A DNA stretch of 64,000 bases from JACRBR01 sp964371355 (GCA_964371355.1 CAYJMG010000004.1:89368-153367); one strand, 5' to 3'; shown: positions 51,407-60,185, counted from the first letter of the stretch. Numbers and translations are program-made. The notes: generated by a model from the letters alone, not told the origin.

Positions 51407-52759
51407 ATGCGCCAGTTAATCAAAGATCCGAGCTTCATCAAGTGGTTCTATTTCGGCATGCACATCAAGCGGTGGCTCCTGCTGCTGCTCGTGGGCGTGG
51501 CCATCATGGGACTGGGCTTCGCCTACTTCCTGCGCGAGGTCTACGTCAGCTACACCTTCCCCGACTGGGTCTACTACGCCACCTTGCAGTTCCTGCCGCG
51601 CTTCATCCGTGGAGGGCTGTTCGTGACCGCCGCGCTGGGCATCATCGGCTTTAGCGTGTGGAAGCTGAATCAATCGCTGCTTTCAGCCTTCATCAAGCCC
51701 GAGCGTAACGAGAGCATCGTCGACATCATCTACAACCACCGCTACCTGCGGCGCGGGCCCAAGATCGTCGTCCTGGGCGGCGGCACCGGCCTCTCGACGC
51801 TGCTGCGCGGGATCAAGGAGTACACGGGTAACATCACGGCCATCGTCTCCATCGCCGACGACGGCGGCAGCTCCGGCCGGCTCCAGCGCGAGCTGGGTGT
51901 GCTGCCACCGGGCGACATCCGCAAGAACATCGCCGCGCTGGCCGACGCCGAGCCGCTGATGTCACAGCTCTTCGAATACCGGTTCTCGGAGGGCGAGGGC
52001 CTCGAGGGGCACAGCTTCGGCAACCTCTTCATCGCCGCGATGACGAACGTCGCCGGCAACTTCGAGGAGGCGGTACGCGAGACAAGCCGCGTGCTCGCGG
52101 TGCGCGGCCAGATCCTCCCCGCGACGCTGCACTCGCTGACGCTGTGCGCGCGCACGGAGGACGGCCAGGTGATCCGCGGCGAATCGGCGATCACGGAACA
52201 CGGGCACGTCCAGGAGATCTTCCTCGACCCGTCGCCCTTCCCGGCGGCACAGGCGAACCCCGATGCGATCCGCGCCATCCTGCAGGCCGACATGATCATC
52301 TGCGGCCCCGGGAGCCTGATGACGAGCGTTATGCCGAACCTGCTCGTCGAAGGGATCCGGCGCGCGATCGAGGTCTCATCGGCGCTGAAGGTGTACGTGT
52401 GCAACGTGGCCACCCAGCACGGCGAGACGGACTCGTTCAGCGTCAGCGATCACTTCGCGGCGCTGAAGGAGCACCTGCACGGCAACCTGTTCGACTTCGT
52501 GCTGGCGAACAGCAACTACAACGGTGGCCTGCCCGAGGAGTGGCACTCCGACCCGGTGCGCATCGACCGCATCAACCTGGACGGCGCCCGCGTGGTGAAG
52601 TCCGACGTTGTCTGCGTGGACAACCGCTACCGCCACGACTCGAAGAAACTGGCCGACTCGCTGGTGCGGCTGTACTACGAGCGGAACCAGATGGTGGAGG
52701 CGAGCGAGGCCCCGGTGGTGGAGCTGGAGCCCGAGCGTCAGAAGGCCGGCGTCGGGTGA
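51407..52759 (+). CDS. yvcK: YvcK/CofD-like UDP-sugar-binding protein with membrane anchor
   Basis: 450 residues. The first ~100 residues carry two transmembrane helices (WLLLLLVGVAIMGLGFAYFL, and a second in FVTAALGIIGFSVW), an extension found in some phyla. The CofD-fold domain follows: KIVVLGGGTGLSTLLRG, ADDGGSSGRLQRELG, PPGDIRKN, HSFGNLF, ICGPGSLMTSVMPNLLV and CNVATQHGET. YvcK binds UDP-GlcNAc and is needed for gluconeogenic growth and cell-wall control. ATG at 51407. Confidence 0.95.
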   Translation: MRQLIKDPSFIKWFYFGMHIKRWLLLLLVGVAIMGLGFAYFLREVYVSYTFPDWVYYATLQFLPRFIRGGLFVTAALGIIGFSVWKLNQSLLSAFIKPERNESIVDIIYNHRYLRRGPKIVVLGGGTGLSTLLRGIKEYTGNITAIVSIADDGGSSGRLQRELGVLPPGDIRKNIAALADAEPLMSQLFEYRFSEGEGLEGHSFGNLFIAAMTNVAGNFEEAVRETSRVLAVRGQILPATLHSLTLCARTEDGQVIRGESAITEHGHVQEIFLDPSPFPAAQANPDAIRAILQADMIICGPGSLMTSVMPNLLVEGIRRAIEVSSALKVYVCNVATQHGETDSFSVSDHFAALKEHLHGNLFDFVLANSNYNGGLPEEWHSDPVRIDRINLDGARVVKSDVVCVDNRYRHDSKKLADSLVRLYYERNQMVEASEAPVVELEPERQKAGVG

Positions 52760-52810
52760 CGGCCCCGCCCGTCAGCTCCTGGCCGCGATCCATTGGCCGT
52801 CCGCCCCGAA

Positions 52811-52831
52811 CGCCCCTCCGAACGAGGGGCG
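52811..52831. terminator. strong hairpin between convergent genes
   Basis: CGCCCCTC pairs with GAGGGGCG around CGAAC. There is no T-run; it may be a factor-dependent terminator or a repeat. Confidence 0.4.
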
Positions 52832-52920
52832 TGGTCGTACCGGCAAGAGAAGCCCGTACTCGCCCTCACGGTCCAACAGGTTTCGTCGCCTAATGGCCGA
52901 TGGCTACGGGCAGCTCCGAA

Positions 52921-53622
52921 CTACCCCGCGGCCATGCCGCCTCCGTTGCGGCGGATGAGCGACTCCAGGCCGGCGACGGCGACGTCTACGAGCTGGTGGG
53001 GCAGCTCCCATTCGCCCGGCGACCAGCGCGGGAAGGTCCGTACCGCCTTCAGGTCGATCGTATAGCTGTTGCGGCGGCCCTGCCGCTCGCGGATGACGAT
53101 GCCTTCGTCCTCCAGCTGGTTGAGGATGGCGACGACGGCGCGTTCGGTCACGCCCATGCTCACCGCCATCTCGCGCACCGTGGCGCCCGGATCGAGCACG
53201 ATCGCCAGCAGCAGCAGCGCGTGGTTCGTGAAGAACCCCCAGTCCCCGGTACGAGGCTCGAGCGCGCCCGAGTCCAGCGGGGGGGCCTTGGCGCCGTTCG
53301 CGCTGCCGTGGTAGTCGGACATCGCGAGCAGGACGCCGATGAGGCCGTCCACGAACTCACGGGGGGTGAGCTGGACGGTGCCCTCGCGGCGGTAAGCGGC
53401 CATCTCCTCGAAGTTCACCGCGTACGTGTTGCGCCGGCCCTCGCGCGTGCGCTCGACAATGTGGTCGTCGCCGAGCTGGCGGAGGATCTCGAGTGTTGCG
53501 CGCTCGGTGACGCCGACGCCGCCCGCTATCTCGCGGACGGTAGCGCCGGGATGGCGGACCACGTAGATGAGCACGAGCGCGTGATTCGTGAGGAACCCCC
53601 ACCTCTGCTGCTGGCGGTTCAT
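52921..53622 (-). CDS. tandem winged-helix transcriptional regulator
   Basis: 233 residues made of two homologous halves. Half 1 starts WGFLTNHALVLIYVV, half 2 WGFFTNHALLLLAIV; each continues with PGATVREMA/IA, GVTERA and a wing (EGRRNTYAVN / QGRRNSYTID). Internal duplication of a MarR/ArsR-like winged helix is clear by eye. A monomer could thus bind an operator like a dimer. ATG at 53622 with AGGAGG very close (2 nt); a slightly more upstream start is possible. Its 5' region is divergent from a consensus promoter at 53719. Confidence 0.78.
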   Translation of the reverse strand: MNRQQQRWGFLTNHALVLIYVVRHPGATVREIAGGVGVTERATLEILRQLGDDHIVERTREGRRNTYAVNFEEMAAYRREGTVQLTPREFVDGLIGVLLAMSDYHGSANGAKAPPLDSGALEPRTGDWGFFTNHALLLLAIVLDPGATVREMAVSMGVTERAVVAILNQLEDEGIVIRERQGRRNSYTIDLKAVRTFPRWSPGEWELPHQLVDVAVAGLESLIRRNGGGMAAG

Positions 53623-53718
53623 AGCCTCCTGTCCTTCCCTGGAATGGACGCTCTCGGATTCATTCGGATGGAGTTGGCGGACCAAGAAAAAATCCTAGAA
53701 ATTCGTTGGTAAAGGTAC

Positions 53719-53746
53719 TTGACAGCCCGGTTTCACGAACTACAAT
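53719..53746 (+). promoter_or_regulatory. near-consensus sigma70 promoter with no gene downstream
   Basis: TTGACA (53719-53724), 16-bp spacer, TACAAT (53741-53746). It points right into a region without a credible reading frame until the folD gene on the other strand. Confidence 0.65.
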
Positions 53747-53752
53747 GCATGT

Positions 53753-54215
53753 ATCGACAGTCAGGCAACACTAATCAGGCATAACCAATCAGGCTACTGG
53801 AATCACGGTTCCTCGTTCATGTGCTGGATTTCACGAAGCGGTACACCTGTTATGGCAATCAGTTCTCTCACATCATGCATTAGTTTTCACCGATTGGCAA
53901 GTGGCTGAGGTGTCATAAGGCTGCGAATTTCGAAGATTCGCGCCACATTTCATATAGCCGCCCGGCTCAGTGGATGCAGGAAACTCGCGGGGAGCGGGGG
54001 AGCAGGGCAGGCGGACCGAGAGGAGGGGGTCCCGGGTTGGAGCCAAGTCCGAGTGAGCTGGATGCTTTGGTGGCAACAAGGCGGGGGATCCAGCAACAAG
54101 GAGGAGGCTCCGGGGGCGGCTTGGCCGGCCGCCCTTCCCTGCAGAACACCAGTAGGTCGGTCAGTTTGGGAAGAACGACGAAGAAGCCGGAGCTTAGGAG
54201 GTCCGGCTTCTTCGT
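53753..54215 (+). ncRNA. candidate non-coding transcript
   Basis: Bounds are the promoter at 53719 and the hairpin at 54178-54215. Left half (to ~53960) is AT-rich, with 14-nt repeats containing ATCAGGC and a GCGAAT/ATTCGC hairpin near 53925. Right half folds into nested stems: GGAGCC/GGCTCC (54039-54044, 54106-54111) around GCTGGAT/ATCCAGC (54057-54063, 54088-54094). It matches no RNA family I know (not RNase P, tmRNA, SRP or T-box by signature). Confidence 0.4.
54178..54215. terminator. terminator of folD (or bidirectional)
   Basis: ACGAAGAAGCCGGA and TCCGGCTTCTTCGT form a 14-bp perfect stem with a 10-nt loop. On the minus strand it follows the folD stop by ~30 nt and is followed by CGTTCTT. 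Confidence 0.7.
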
Positions 54216-54246
54216 GCGCCTGCGCCTGGCGACACCCGGGGAGCCC

Positions 54247-55140
54247 TCAAAGGGAAACGGCCTCAGGGCCACCGGACGCGGCGATGACCGTGTTCCACAG
54301 CAGCATGGCACGCGTCATGGGTCCGACGCCGCCGGGCACGGGCGTAATCGCGGCCGCTTTCTGGGCCACGGAGTCGAAGTCCACGTCGCCGACGAGCCGC
54401 TGGCCGGACTTCTTCGTCGGATCGGGGATGGCGTTCACACCCACGTCGATGACGACGGCGCCCTCCCGCACCATGTCGGCCGTAATGGTCCGCGGCCGGC
54501 CCATCACGGCGACCAGGATGTCGGCCTGACGGGTGTACACGCCGATGTCGGGCGTGCCGGTGTGGCACACGGTGACCGTCGCGTTGCCGCCACGCCGCTT
54601 CTGCATCAGCAGCCCCGCCAGCGGCTTGCCGACCAGGTTCGAGCGCCCGCACACCACCACGTGCTTGCCCGCCGGGTCGTGCCCGGAACGCAGCAGCATC
54701 TGGATGACGCCGTGCGGCGTGCACGAGAGGAAGCCCGGCTCGCCGCGAAAGAGGCGGCCCACGTTCACCGGGTGCAGGCCGTCGACGTCCTTCTCCGGCA
54801 CGACCGCCTCGGTAATCGCGCGCTCGTCGATGTGGGCGGGCAGGGGCAACTGGACGAGGACGCCGTGCCAGCCGGGATCGTCGTTGAGGCCGTTCACCAG
54901 CCGCAGGAGTTCGGCCTGCGTGACCTCCGCGGGCATCCGGATCGTCTCGGAGCGCATCCCCACGGCGGCCGCGTCGCGCGTCTTGCCGCGCACGTACGAG
55001 ACCGACGCCGGGTCCTCGCCCACCAACACGACCGCCAGGCCGGGCTCGACGCCGCGCGACGCGAGCGTCCGCACGCGCTCCGCCACCTCGTCGCGTACCT
55101 GCTGGGCGATCGCCGTCCCATCGATGATCGTGGCCGTCAT
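54247..55140 (-). CDS. folD: methylene-THF dehydrogenase / methenyl-THF cyclohydrolase
   Basis: 297 residues. The YxxxK catalytic pair is Y49/K53 in SVSYVRGKTRD; VQLPLPAHIDE, the DVDGLHPVN block, CTPHGV and VVCGRSNLVGKPLAGLL (NADP fold) are standard, as is GGVGPMTRAML near the C-terminus. It interconverts one-carbon folates in the cytosol. ATG at 55140; 75 bp divergent from acpS. Confidence 0.97.
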   Translation of the reverse strand: MTATIIDGTAIAQQVRDEVAERVRTLASRGVEPGLAVVLVGEDPASVSYVRGKTRDAAAVGMRSETIRMPAEVTQAELLRLVNGLNDDPGWHGVLVQLPLPAHIDERAITEAVVPEKDVDGLHPVNVGRLFRGEPGFLSCTPHGVIQMLLRSGHDPAGKHVVVCGRSNLVGKPLAGLLMQKRRGGNATVTVCHTGTPDIGVYTRQADILVAVMGRPRTITADMVREGAVVIDVGVNAIPDPTKKSGQRLVGDVDFDSVAQKAAAITPVPGGVGPMTRAMLLWNTVIAASGGPEAVSL

Positions 55141-55215
55141 GCGGCGCCAGTCTACCGGCGGCGAGGCTTAGGTTCAGGCTGTGCCCTCGCCGATCACCGC
55201 CCGTACAATCGACCC

Positions 55216-55653
55216 ATGGAGATGGCCGTGGGCGTCGACGTGATCGTGATCTCGCGGGTGCGGAAGGTGATGGACAAGCACCCCGAGCGCTTCCTGCGGC
55301 GCGTGTACACACCGGAGGAGGTCGCCTGGTGCCGGGGCCGCGTCCACGAGCTTGCGGCCCGGTTCGCCGCAAAGGAAGCGGTGATGAAAGCCCTGGGTAC
55401 GGGCGCGAGAGGGCTGGCCTGGCGGGAGATCGAGATCCTGCCGAACCGCCGGGGCAAGCCGCTTGTGTACCTGCACGGCCTGGCGAAGCAGCGCGGCGAG
55501 ACGATCGGCCTGCGAGGCATCGACGTGAGCCTCACGCACGAGGGCGACCTCGCCATAGCGGCCGTCGTCGGGATGGCCGACGACGCGCCGCTGGACCGCG
55601 CGGCGCACCGGGAGCGGCTGGTCGAGTGGCTGAAAGAGCAGGGACGGCTATGA
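55216..55653 (+). CDS. acpS: holo-[acyl-carrier-protein] synthase
   Basis: 145 residues, slightly longer than the usual 120-130 at the C-terminus. AVGVDVIVISRVRKV holds the Mg-binding Asp, and FAAKEAVMKALGTG is the phosphopantetheinyl-transferase signature; ISLTHE is present as DVSLTHEGDLA. It loads ACP with phosphopantetheine. It overlaps nnrD/E by 4 bp, the common acpS-nnrD pairing. Confidence 0.94.
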   Translation: MEMAVGVDVIVISRVRKVMDKHPERFLRRVYTPEEVAWCRGRVHELAARFAAKEAVMKALGTGARGLAWREIEILPNRRGKPLVYLHGLAKQRGETIGLRGIDVSLTHEGDLAIAAVVGMADDAPLDRAAHRERLVEWLKEQGRL

Positions 55654-57299
55654 AGCTGTGCACGTCGGACCAGATGCGCGCCCTCGAGCAGGCGGCGGTC
55701 GCGACCGGCACGACGCTCGAAGAGCTGATGGAGCAAGCCGGGCTCGCCGTCGCCCAGGAGGTGTGGCTAAACCTCGGGATCGTCTCGGGCAGGCGCGTGC
55801 TGGTGCTGGTCGGGCCCGGCAACAATGGCGGCGACGGCCTCGTGGCGGCGCGGCATCTCGCGGACTGGGACGCCGACGTGTGCGTGTACATGACCCGCCC
55901 GCGCGAGGGCGACAAGAACCTCGAGCTGGTCCTCGAGCGCGGCGCCACCGTGTTCGACGCTGAGCACGACGACGGGTTCACGAAGCTGCAGGACGCCATC
56001 GACGGCGCCGAGGTCGTCGTCGACGCACTGCTCGGCATCGGGGCATCACGCCCGATGGAGGGCGTAATGGCCGAGATCCTGCGCCGGATCCGGGAGCGCG
56101 CGGAAGGCGCCCGCCCGCCGAAGGTGATCGCTGTGGATGTACCGACCGGCGTCGACGCGGACAGCGGCCGCGCGGATCCGCTGGCCATCACAGCGGAACT
56201 CACGGTGACGTTCGGTGTCGCAAAAGTAGGGCTGTACATGCTGCCGGGTTCCGAGCACGCCGGCCGCGTGGAAGTCGTCGACATCGGCCTGCCGAAGGAG
56301 GCCGAGCGCGACCTGCCGGTCGAGCTGCTGACCACGGCCTGGGTCCGCGAGCGGCTACCGAAGCGGTCGAAGTCGGCGAACAAGGGCACTTTCGGGAAGG
56401 TGCTAGTGGTTGCGGGGTCCCGGAACTACGTCGGCGCGGCGCGGCTGGCGGCAGAGGGCTGCTACCGCGTAGGAGCGGGGCTCGTGACGGTGGCAACCAC
56501 CTCGAAGGTGCGGAACGCGCTCGCCGGTTCGATGCCAGAAGCGACTTGGTATCCGCTCGATGACCGTGACGGGCACATTGCCAGCGACGCGCACGTGGAA
56601 CTCGTCGACCAAGCCTCGACGTGTGACGTGCTCCTCGTCGGGCCGGGCCTTGGTCAGCATGAAGGCATGCACGAGCTCGTGATCAATACACTCGGATGGC
56701 TGCCGCAAGATCGCCCTGCGGTCGTCGACGCCGACGCACTCAACGCACTCGCACCGATCGGCGACACGCTGACTCGCGTGAAGGCACTCCTCGTCCTGAC
56801 CCCGCATCCCGGCGAAATGGCGCGTCTGCTCGGCACGACCGTCGAGGCCGTGCAGGCGGACCGCCTCGGGACCGCAACGTCGGCCGCAGAGGCGTGGGGC
56901 CACGTTGTCGTCCTCAAGGGCGCGCACACGATTGTCGCCGCGCCCGACGGCCGCGTGGCCGTCAGTCCGCACGCAAATCCGCTGCTGGCTTCGGCCGGCA
57001 CCGGCGACGTGCTGGCGGGCGTCATCGCCGGGCTGCTCGCCCAGGACATGACGCCGTTTGAGGCCGCGGCCTGCGGTGTGTTCGTACACGGCCTCGCGGC
57101 GGAGGAGCTGGGCGACGATTTCGGCGACCGCGGGATGCTGGCCAGCGAGTTGCTGCCGGCCATCCCGCGCGCGATCCGCACGGTCTTGCACGGCAAGAAG
57201 CCCGCGCCTGGCTCTGGCGCATCGCTGTTCGGCGGGCTCGGCGACCTCTCATCGCTCGCCGGCCTCGGCGCGACACCCGCCGCTGGCCCGCCCGAGTGA
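55650..57299 (+). CDS. nnrD: bifunctional NAD(P)H-hydrate epimerase / ADP-dependent dehydratase
   Basis: 549 residues. N-terminal epimerase (YjeF_N): LMEQAGLAVA, VLVGPGNNGGDGLVAARHL, DALLGIGASRP and VDVPTGVDADSG. C-terminal dehydratase: KGTFGKVLVVAGSRNYVGAA, LLVGPGLG, VVDADALNAL, LTPHPGEMARLL and SAGTGDVLAGVIAGLLAQ. It repairs damaged nicotinamide cofactors. ATGA overlap with acpS; the last ~30 residues are Gly/Ala/Pro-rich and probably disordered. Confidence 0.96.
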   Translation: MKLCTSDQMRALEQAAVATGTTLEELMEQAGLAVAQEVWLNLGIVSGRRVLVLVGPGNNGGDGLVAARHLADWDADVCVYMTRPREGDKNLELVLERGATVFDAEHDDGFTKLQDAIDGAEVVVDALLGIGASRPMEGVMAEILRRIRERAEGARPPKVIAVDVPTGVDADSGRADPLAITAELTVTFGVAKVGLYMLPGSEHAGRVEVVDIGLPKEAERDLPVELLTTAWVRERLPKRSKSANKGTFGKVLVVAGSRNYVGAARLAAEGCYRVGAGLVTVATTSKVRNALAGSMPEATWYPLDDRDGHIASDAHVELVDQASTCDVLLVGPGLGQHEGMHELVINTLGWLPQDRPAVVDADALNALAPIGDTLTRVKALLVLTPHPGEMARLLGTTVEAVQADRLGTATSAAEAWGHVVVLKGAHTIVAAPDGRVAVSPHANPLLASAGTGDVLAGVIAGLLAQDMTPFEAAACGVFVHGLAAEELGDDFGDRGMLASELLPAIPRAIRTVLHGKKPAPGSGASLFGGLGDLSSLAGLGATPAAGPPE

Positions 57300-57358
57300 C
57301 GAGGGCGAGGCCGCAAGGGCGCTTTACTTCGTCCACCGCCACCCGCTAGGCTCAATCG

Positions 57359-58558
57359 ATGCCTCCCGAACGCCTCGTGTACCTCGACCATGCTGCGACG
57401 ACGCCGCTCGATCCCCGCGTGCTAGAGGCGATGATGCCGTTCCTTACCATTTCTTATGGCAACCCGTCGGCGACGTACGGGCTGGGCAAGATCTCCGCCG
57501 ACGCTGTCACGAAGGCCCGCAAGACCGTGGCCTCGATCATCGGTTGCAAGCCGACCGAGATCGTGTTCACCGGCGCCGGCAGTGAGTCCATCAACACCGC
57601 GATCAAGGGCGTCGCCTTCCAGCAAAAGAAGGCGCGCGCCGGCAACCACATCGTCACGTCGCAGGTCGAGCACCACGCGGTGCTGCACGCCTGCCAGTAC
57701 CTGGAGCGCTATGGCTTCGAGGTCACGTATCTCCCCGTAGACCGCCAGGGGCTCGTCGACCCGGACGAGGTTGCGCGCGCGGTCACGCCGGCGACGGTGC
57801 TGGTCAGCGTGATGACGGCTAACAACGAGATCGGCACCATCGAGCCGGTGTTCGAGATCGCGGCGGCCGTACGGGGGCGCGCGGCGGCCCTGCGCAAGCG
57901 CATCCCCTTCCACACCGACGCCGTGCAGGCGCCGAACACGCTGCGGATGGACTTCGCCGAGCGCGGCGTCGACCTGCTGAGCCTCTCCGCGCACAAGTTC
58001 CGCGGGCCCAAGGGCGTCGGCATCATGTACATCCGGCGCGGCGTGCCGTTCCTGGCCCAGCAGAACGGCGGCGGACAGGAGCGCCAACGCCGCGCAGGGA
58101 CCGAGAACGTGCCGGGCATCGTGGGCGCAGCCGAAGCGCTGCGCATGACGCAGGAGTCTCTCGACACGGACAGCGCCCGGGTGCGTTCGCTGGCGACGCG
58201 GCTCCGCGACGGGATCCTGACGACGATCGGACGGACGCAACCCAACGGCCACACCGAGCGGCGGCTGGCGAACAATGTCAGCATCAGCTTCGACGGCGCC
58301 GACGCGCGCGACCTGGTCGCCGACCTCGACGCGGCGGGGATCATGGTGAGCGCGGGCGCGGCGTGCAACGCCACCACGATCGAGCCGTCGCACGTGCTCA
58401 TCGCCTGCGGCGTGCCGCTCGAGCAGGCGGCATCGACGCTGCGCTTTAGCCTGGGCCCGGACACGACGGCCGACGAGATCGACTACGCGCTGGCGGCGCT
58501 GCCGGCGATGGTCGAGCGCTCGCGGGCGGGCCGCCTGGCGAGCGCGGCGGCGGGGTGA
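57359..58558 (+). CDS. cysteine desulfurase (NifS/IscS-like)
   Basis: 399 residues. YLDHAATTPL start, EHHAVLH (PLP-stacking His), DAVQAPN, and the PLP lysine K213 in SLSAHKFRGPKG. The active-site Cys is probably C336 in SAGAACNATTIEPSHVL, where the loop differs from the common SGSAC. It supplies sulfur for Fe-S clusters or tRNA thiolation. No iscU or suf genes adjoin it. ATG at 57359; a short gene follows after 3 bp. Confidence 0.93.
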   Translation: MPPERLVYLDHAATTPLDPRVLEAMMPFLTISYGNPSATYGLGKISADAVTKARKTVASIIGCKPTEIVFTGAGSESINTAIKGVAFQQKKARAGNHIVTSQVEHHAVLHACQYLERYGFEVTYLPVDRQGLVDPDEVARAVTPATVLVSVMTANNEIGTIEPVFEIAAAVRGRAAALRKRIPFHTDAVQAPNTLRMDFAERGVDLLSLSAHKFRGPKGVGIMYIRRGVPFLAQQNGGGQERQRRAGTENVPGIVGAAEALRMTQESLDTDSARVRSLATRLRDGILTTIGRTQPNGHTERRLANNVSISFDGADARDLVADLDAAGIMVSAGAACNATTIEPSHVLIACGVPLEQAASTLRFSLGPDTTADEIDYALAALPAMVERSRAGRLASAAAG

Positions 58559-58561
58559 GTC

Positions 58562-59032
58562 ATGCCGGAATGGTCGGCACGGGGCAGAGCATTCGAAGAC
58601 GCCGAACTCCCCGGCTGGCCCAACACCGAGCAGGAGCCGGTCGCGCCTCAGGTCGCGGTGCGACTGGCCAGCGGCCGGAAGGGGCGCATCGACGTCCTGA
58701 AGACGCTCGATGATGGAAGCGTCGTCGTCAGCGAACTCAAAGCCACCGAATGGGATCGCATAGCCGATCGTCGCGTACGGCCGAATCTCTCGCGGCACAT
58801 CCGGCAGTTGATGAGATACTGCGAGAGTTACTGGCAGCGGGGCATCGCCACGCATCCCGCCCTCGTGTACCAACATCCGCCCTCCTGTTCGGAGAGACGC
58901 GCCGCGATCCACGACATCGCCAACTCCGTCGGCGTGCAGGTTGTATGGCGGACGGAGGACGCGGACGGCACCCGGGCCTTCAACGAGTCGTTCGACCGCG
59001 CGGAACCGGGCGCCTATCACGTGCCGGGCTGA
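58562..59032 (+). CDS. hypothetical protein with PD-(D/E)XK-like core
   Basis: 156 residues. The segment GRKGRIDVLKTLDDGSVVVS then ELKATEW has the strand-Asp, strand-ExK layout of PD-(D/E)XK nucleases; a later RHIRQLMRYCESYWQ helix and ALVYQHPPSC strand fit the fold. No DNA-binding domain attached. It follows the desulfurase by 3 bp, so it is co-transcribed. The nuclease assignment is by pattern only. Confidence 0.55.
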   Translation: MPEWSARGRAFEDAELPGWPNTEQEPVAPQVAVRLASGRKGRIDVLKTLDDGSVVVSELKATEWDRIADRRVRPNLSRHIRQLMRYCESYWQRGIATHPALVYQHPPSCSERRAAIHDIANSVGVQVVWRTEDADGTRAFNESFDRAEPGAYHVPG

Positions 59033-59051
59033 ACCGACTATCATCCTCCTG

Positions 59052-59459
59052 ATGGACGACCTTGCGCCCGCCTACGTCGCGGTCATACGTCACGAGCTGT
59101 GCGTCCGGCCGGGCACGGACGCGCTCGCCGACCTGGCCGTCAGGCTGCGGCCGGAGGATCCCGCCGCCCGCCCGCCGTACCGCGCCCCGGGCGTCGTGCG
59201 GCTGCGTCGCGCGCTTCGGCGGCTGGAGGCAGGCAAGACGCCGGCCTCCACGCTCGAAGAGTTCAGCGAGGATCTTCGATTCCTGAAGCTGTTCCAGCCC
59301 ACTGAGCCTTCGATGGCCCGCGAGGCGATGCAGCGGCTGCTGGCCGACGTGATGGGCACGGCGCCGGCGCCCGAAGCACTCAGAGGGCCCAAGGACGAGG
59401 CTGGATCGAAGAAGGTGGTGCCGTTCCGGAAATCGTCGAAGAAGGCGAGAGGCTCGTGA
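59052..59459 (+). CDS. hypothetical protein
   Basis: 135 residues. A helical N-terminus (YVAVIRHELCVRPGTDALAD), an Arg-rich middle (VVRLRRALRRLEAG), and a basic Lys/Ser tail. I recognise no family. Its stop overlaps the GTG of the Pth homologue (GTGA), so they are coupled. Confidence 0.55.
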   Translation: MDDLAPAYVAVIRHELCVRPGTDALADLAVRLRPEDPAARPPYRAPGVVRLRRALRRLEAGKTPASTLEEFSEDLRFLKLFQPTEPSMAREAMQRLLADVMGTAPAPEALRGPKDEAGSKKVVPFRKSSKKARGS

Positions 59460-60157
59460 GCGGCTTTCTGCGACGCGTGCTGGGCCGCGACGACGCACCG
59501 GAGGATGCCGGCGACGAAAGCCGTCAGTACGACATCCGCCTCGTGTTCGCGCTCGGGAACCCGGGCCCGGACTACGCCGGCAACCGCCGCAACGTCGGCT
59601 TCTGGGTGGTGAACCGGCTGGCGAAGAAGCATCGCCTCGACTTCTCGACCAAGACCGGCACCTTCGCGGTGGCCGAGGGCGAGATCAGCGGCCGGCGCGT
59701 GGCCGTCGCGCGCACGCGCACCTTCAACAACGACAGCGGCAAGGCCGTGTGGGCGCTGGTCAAGAAGCTGAACATCGACCACGCCCGCGAGATCCTCGTC
59801 GTCTGCGACCACCTGGACCTCCCGAGCGGCAGAGTGCGGCTGCGCCGCAAAGGCGGTGGCGGCGGCCAGAAAGGCATGTCCGACATCATCCGCGTCCTCA
59901 AGACCGAAGACTTCCCCCGCGTCCGCGTGGGCATCGGCCGCCCGGTCGTGCGCGGCGAGCCCTCGTGGGAGCCCGAAGACGTGGCCAACTGGGTGCTCAG
60001 CGATCCTCCGCCCGACGAGAAGACCCAGCTCGACGCCGGCGTCGAGCGCGCCGTCGAGGCGATCGAGTGCGCCCTCGCCGAAGGCATCGAGGCCGCGATG
60101 AACCGCTACAACCGCGACGACGGCCCACCCTCAGGGTTGGACAGCAACGGCGAGTGA
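59456..60157 (+). CDS. peptidyl-tRNA hydrolase homologue with altered active site
   Basis: 233 residues of Pth fold: FALGNPGPDYAGNRRNVGFW, TRTFNNDSGKAVWALV, VVCDHLDLPSGRVRLRRKGG and VRVGIGRP. Compared with E. coli Pth, Asn10 (N35), Asn68 (N92) and Asp93 (D118) are kept, but catalytic His20 is Arg45, Met67 is Asn91, and His113-Asn114 are Gln138-Lys139. It has a 25-residue N-terminal extension and a polar C-tail. GTG start overlaps the upstream gene. It may not be an ordinary peptidyl-tRNA hydrolase. Confidence 0.85.
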   Translation: MSGFLRRVLGRDDAPEDAGDESRQYDIRLVFALGNPGPDYAGNRRNVGFWVVNRLAKKHRLDFSTKTGTFAVAEGEISGRRVAVARTRTFNNDSGKAVWALVKKLNIDHAREILVVCDHLDLPSGRVRLRRKGGGGGQKGMSDIIRVLKTEDFPRVRVGIGRPVVRGEPSWEPEDVANWVLSDPPPDEKTQLDAGVERAVEAIECALAEGIEAAMNRYNRDDGPPSGLDSNGE

Positions 60158-60185
60158 ACCGTTGCAATGCGCCTGAGGTGATGCC

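Noticed and set aside
53974..55215. Plus-strand extension upstream of acpS
   Set aside because: It is opposite folD, which is complete; the acpS ATG at 55216 gives family length.
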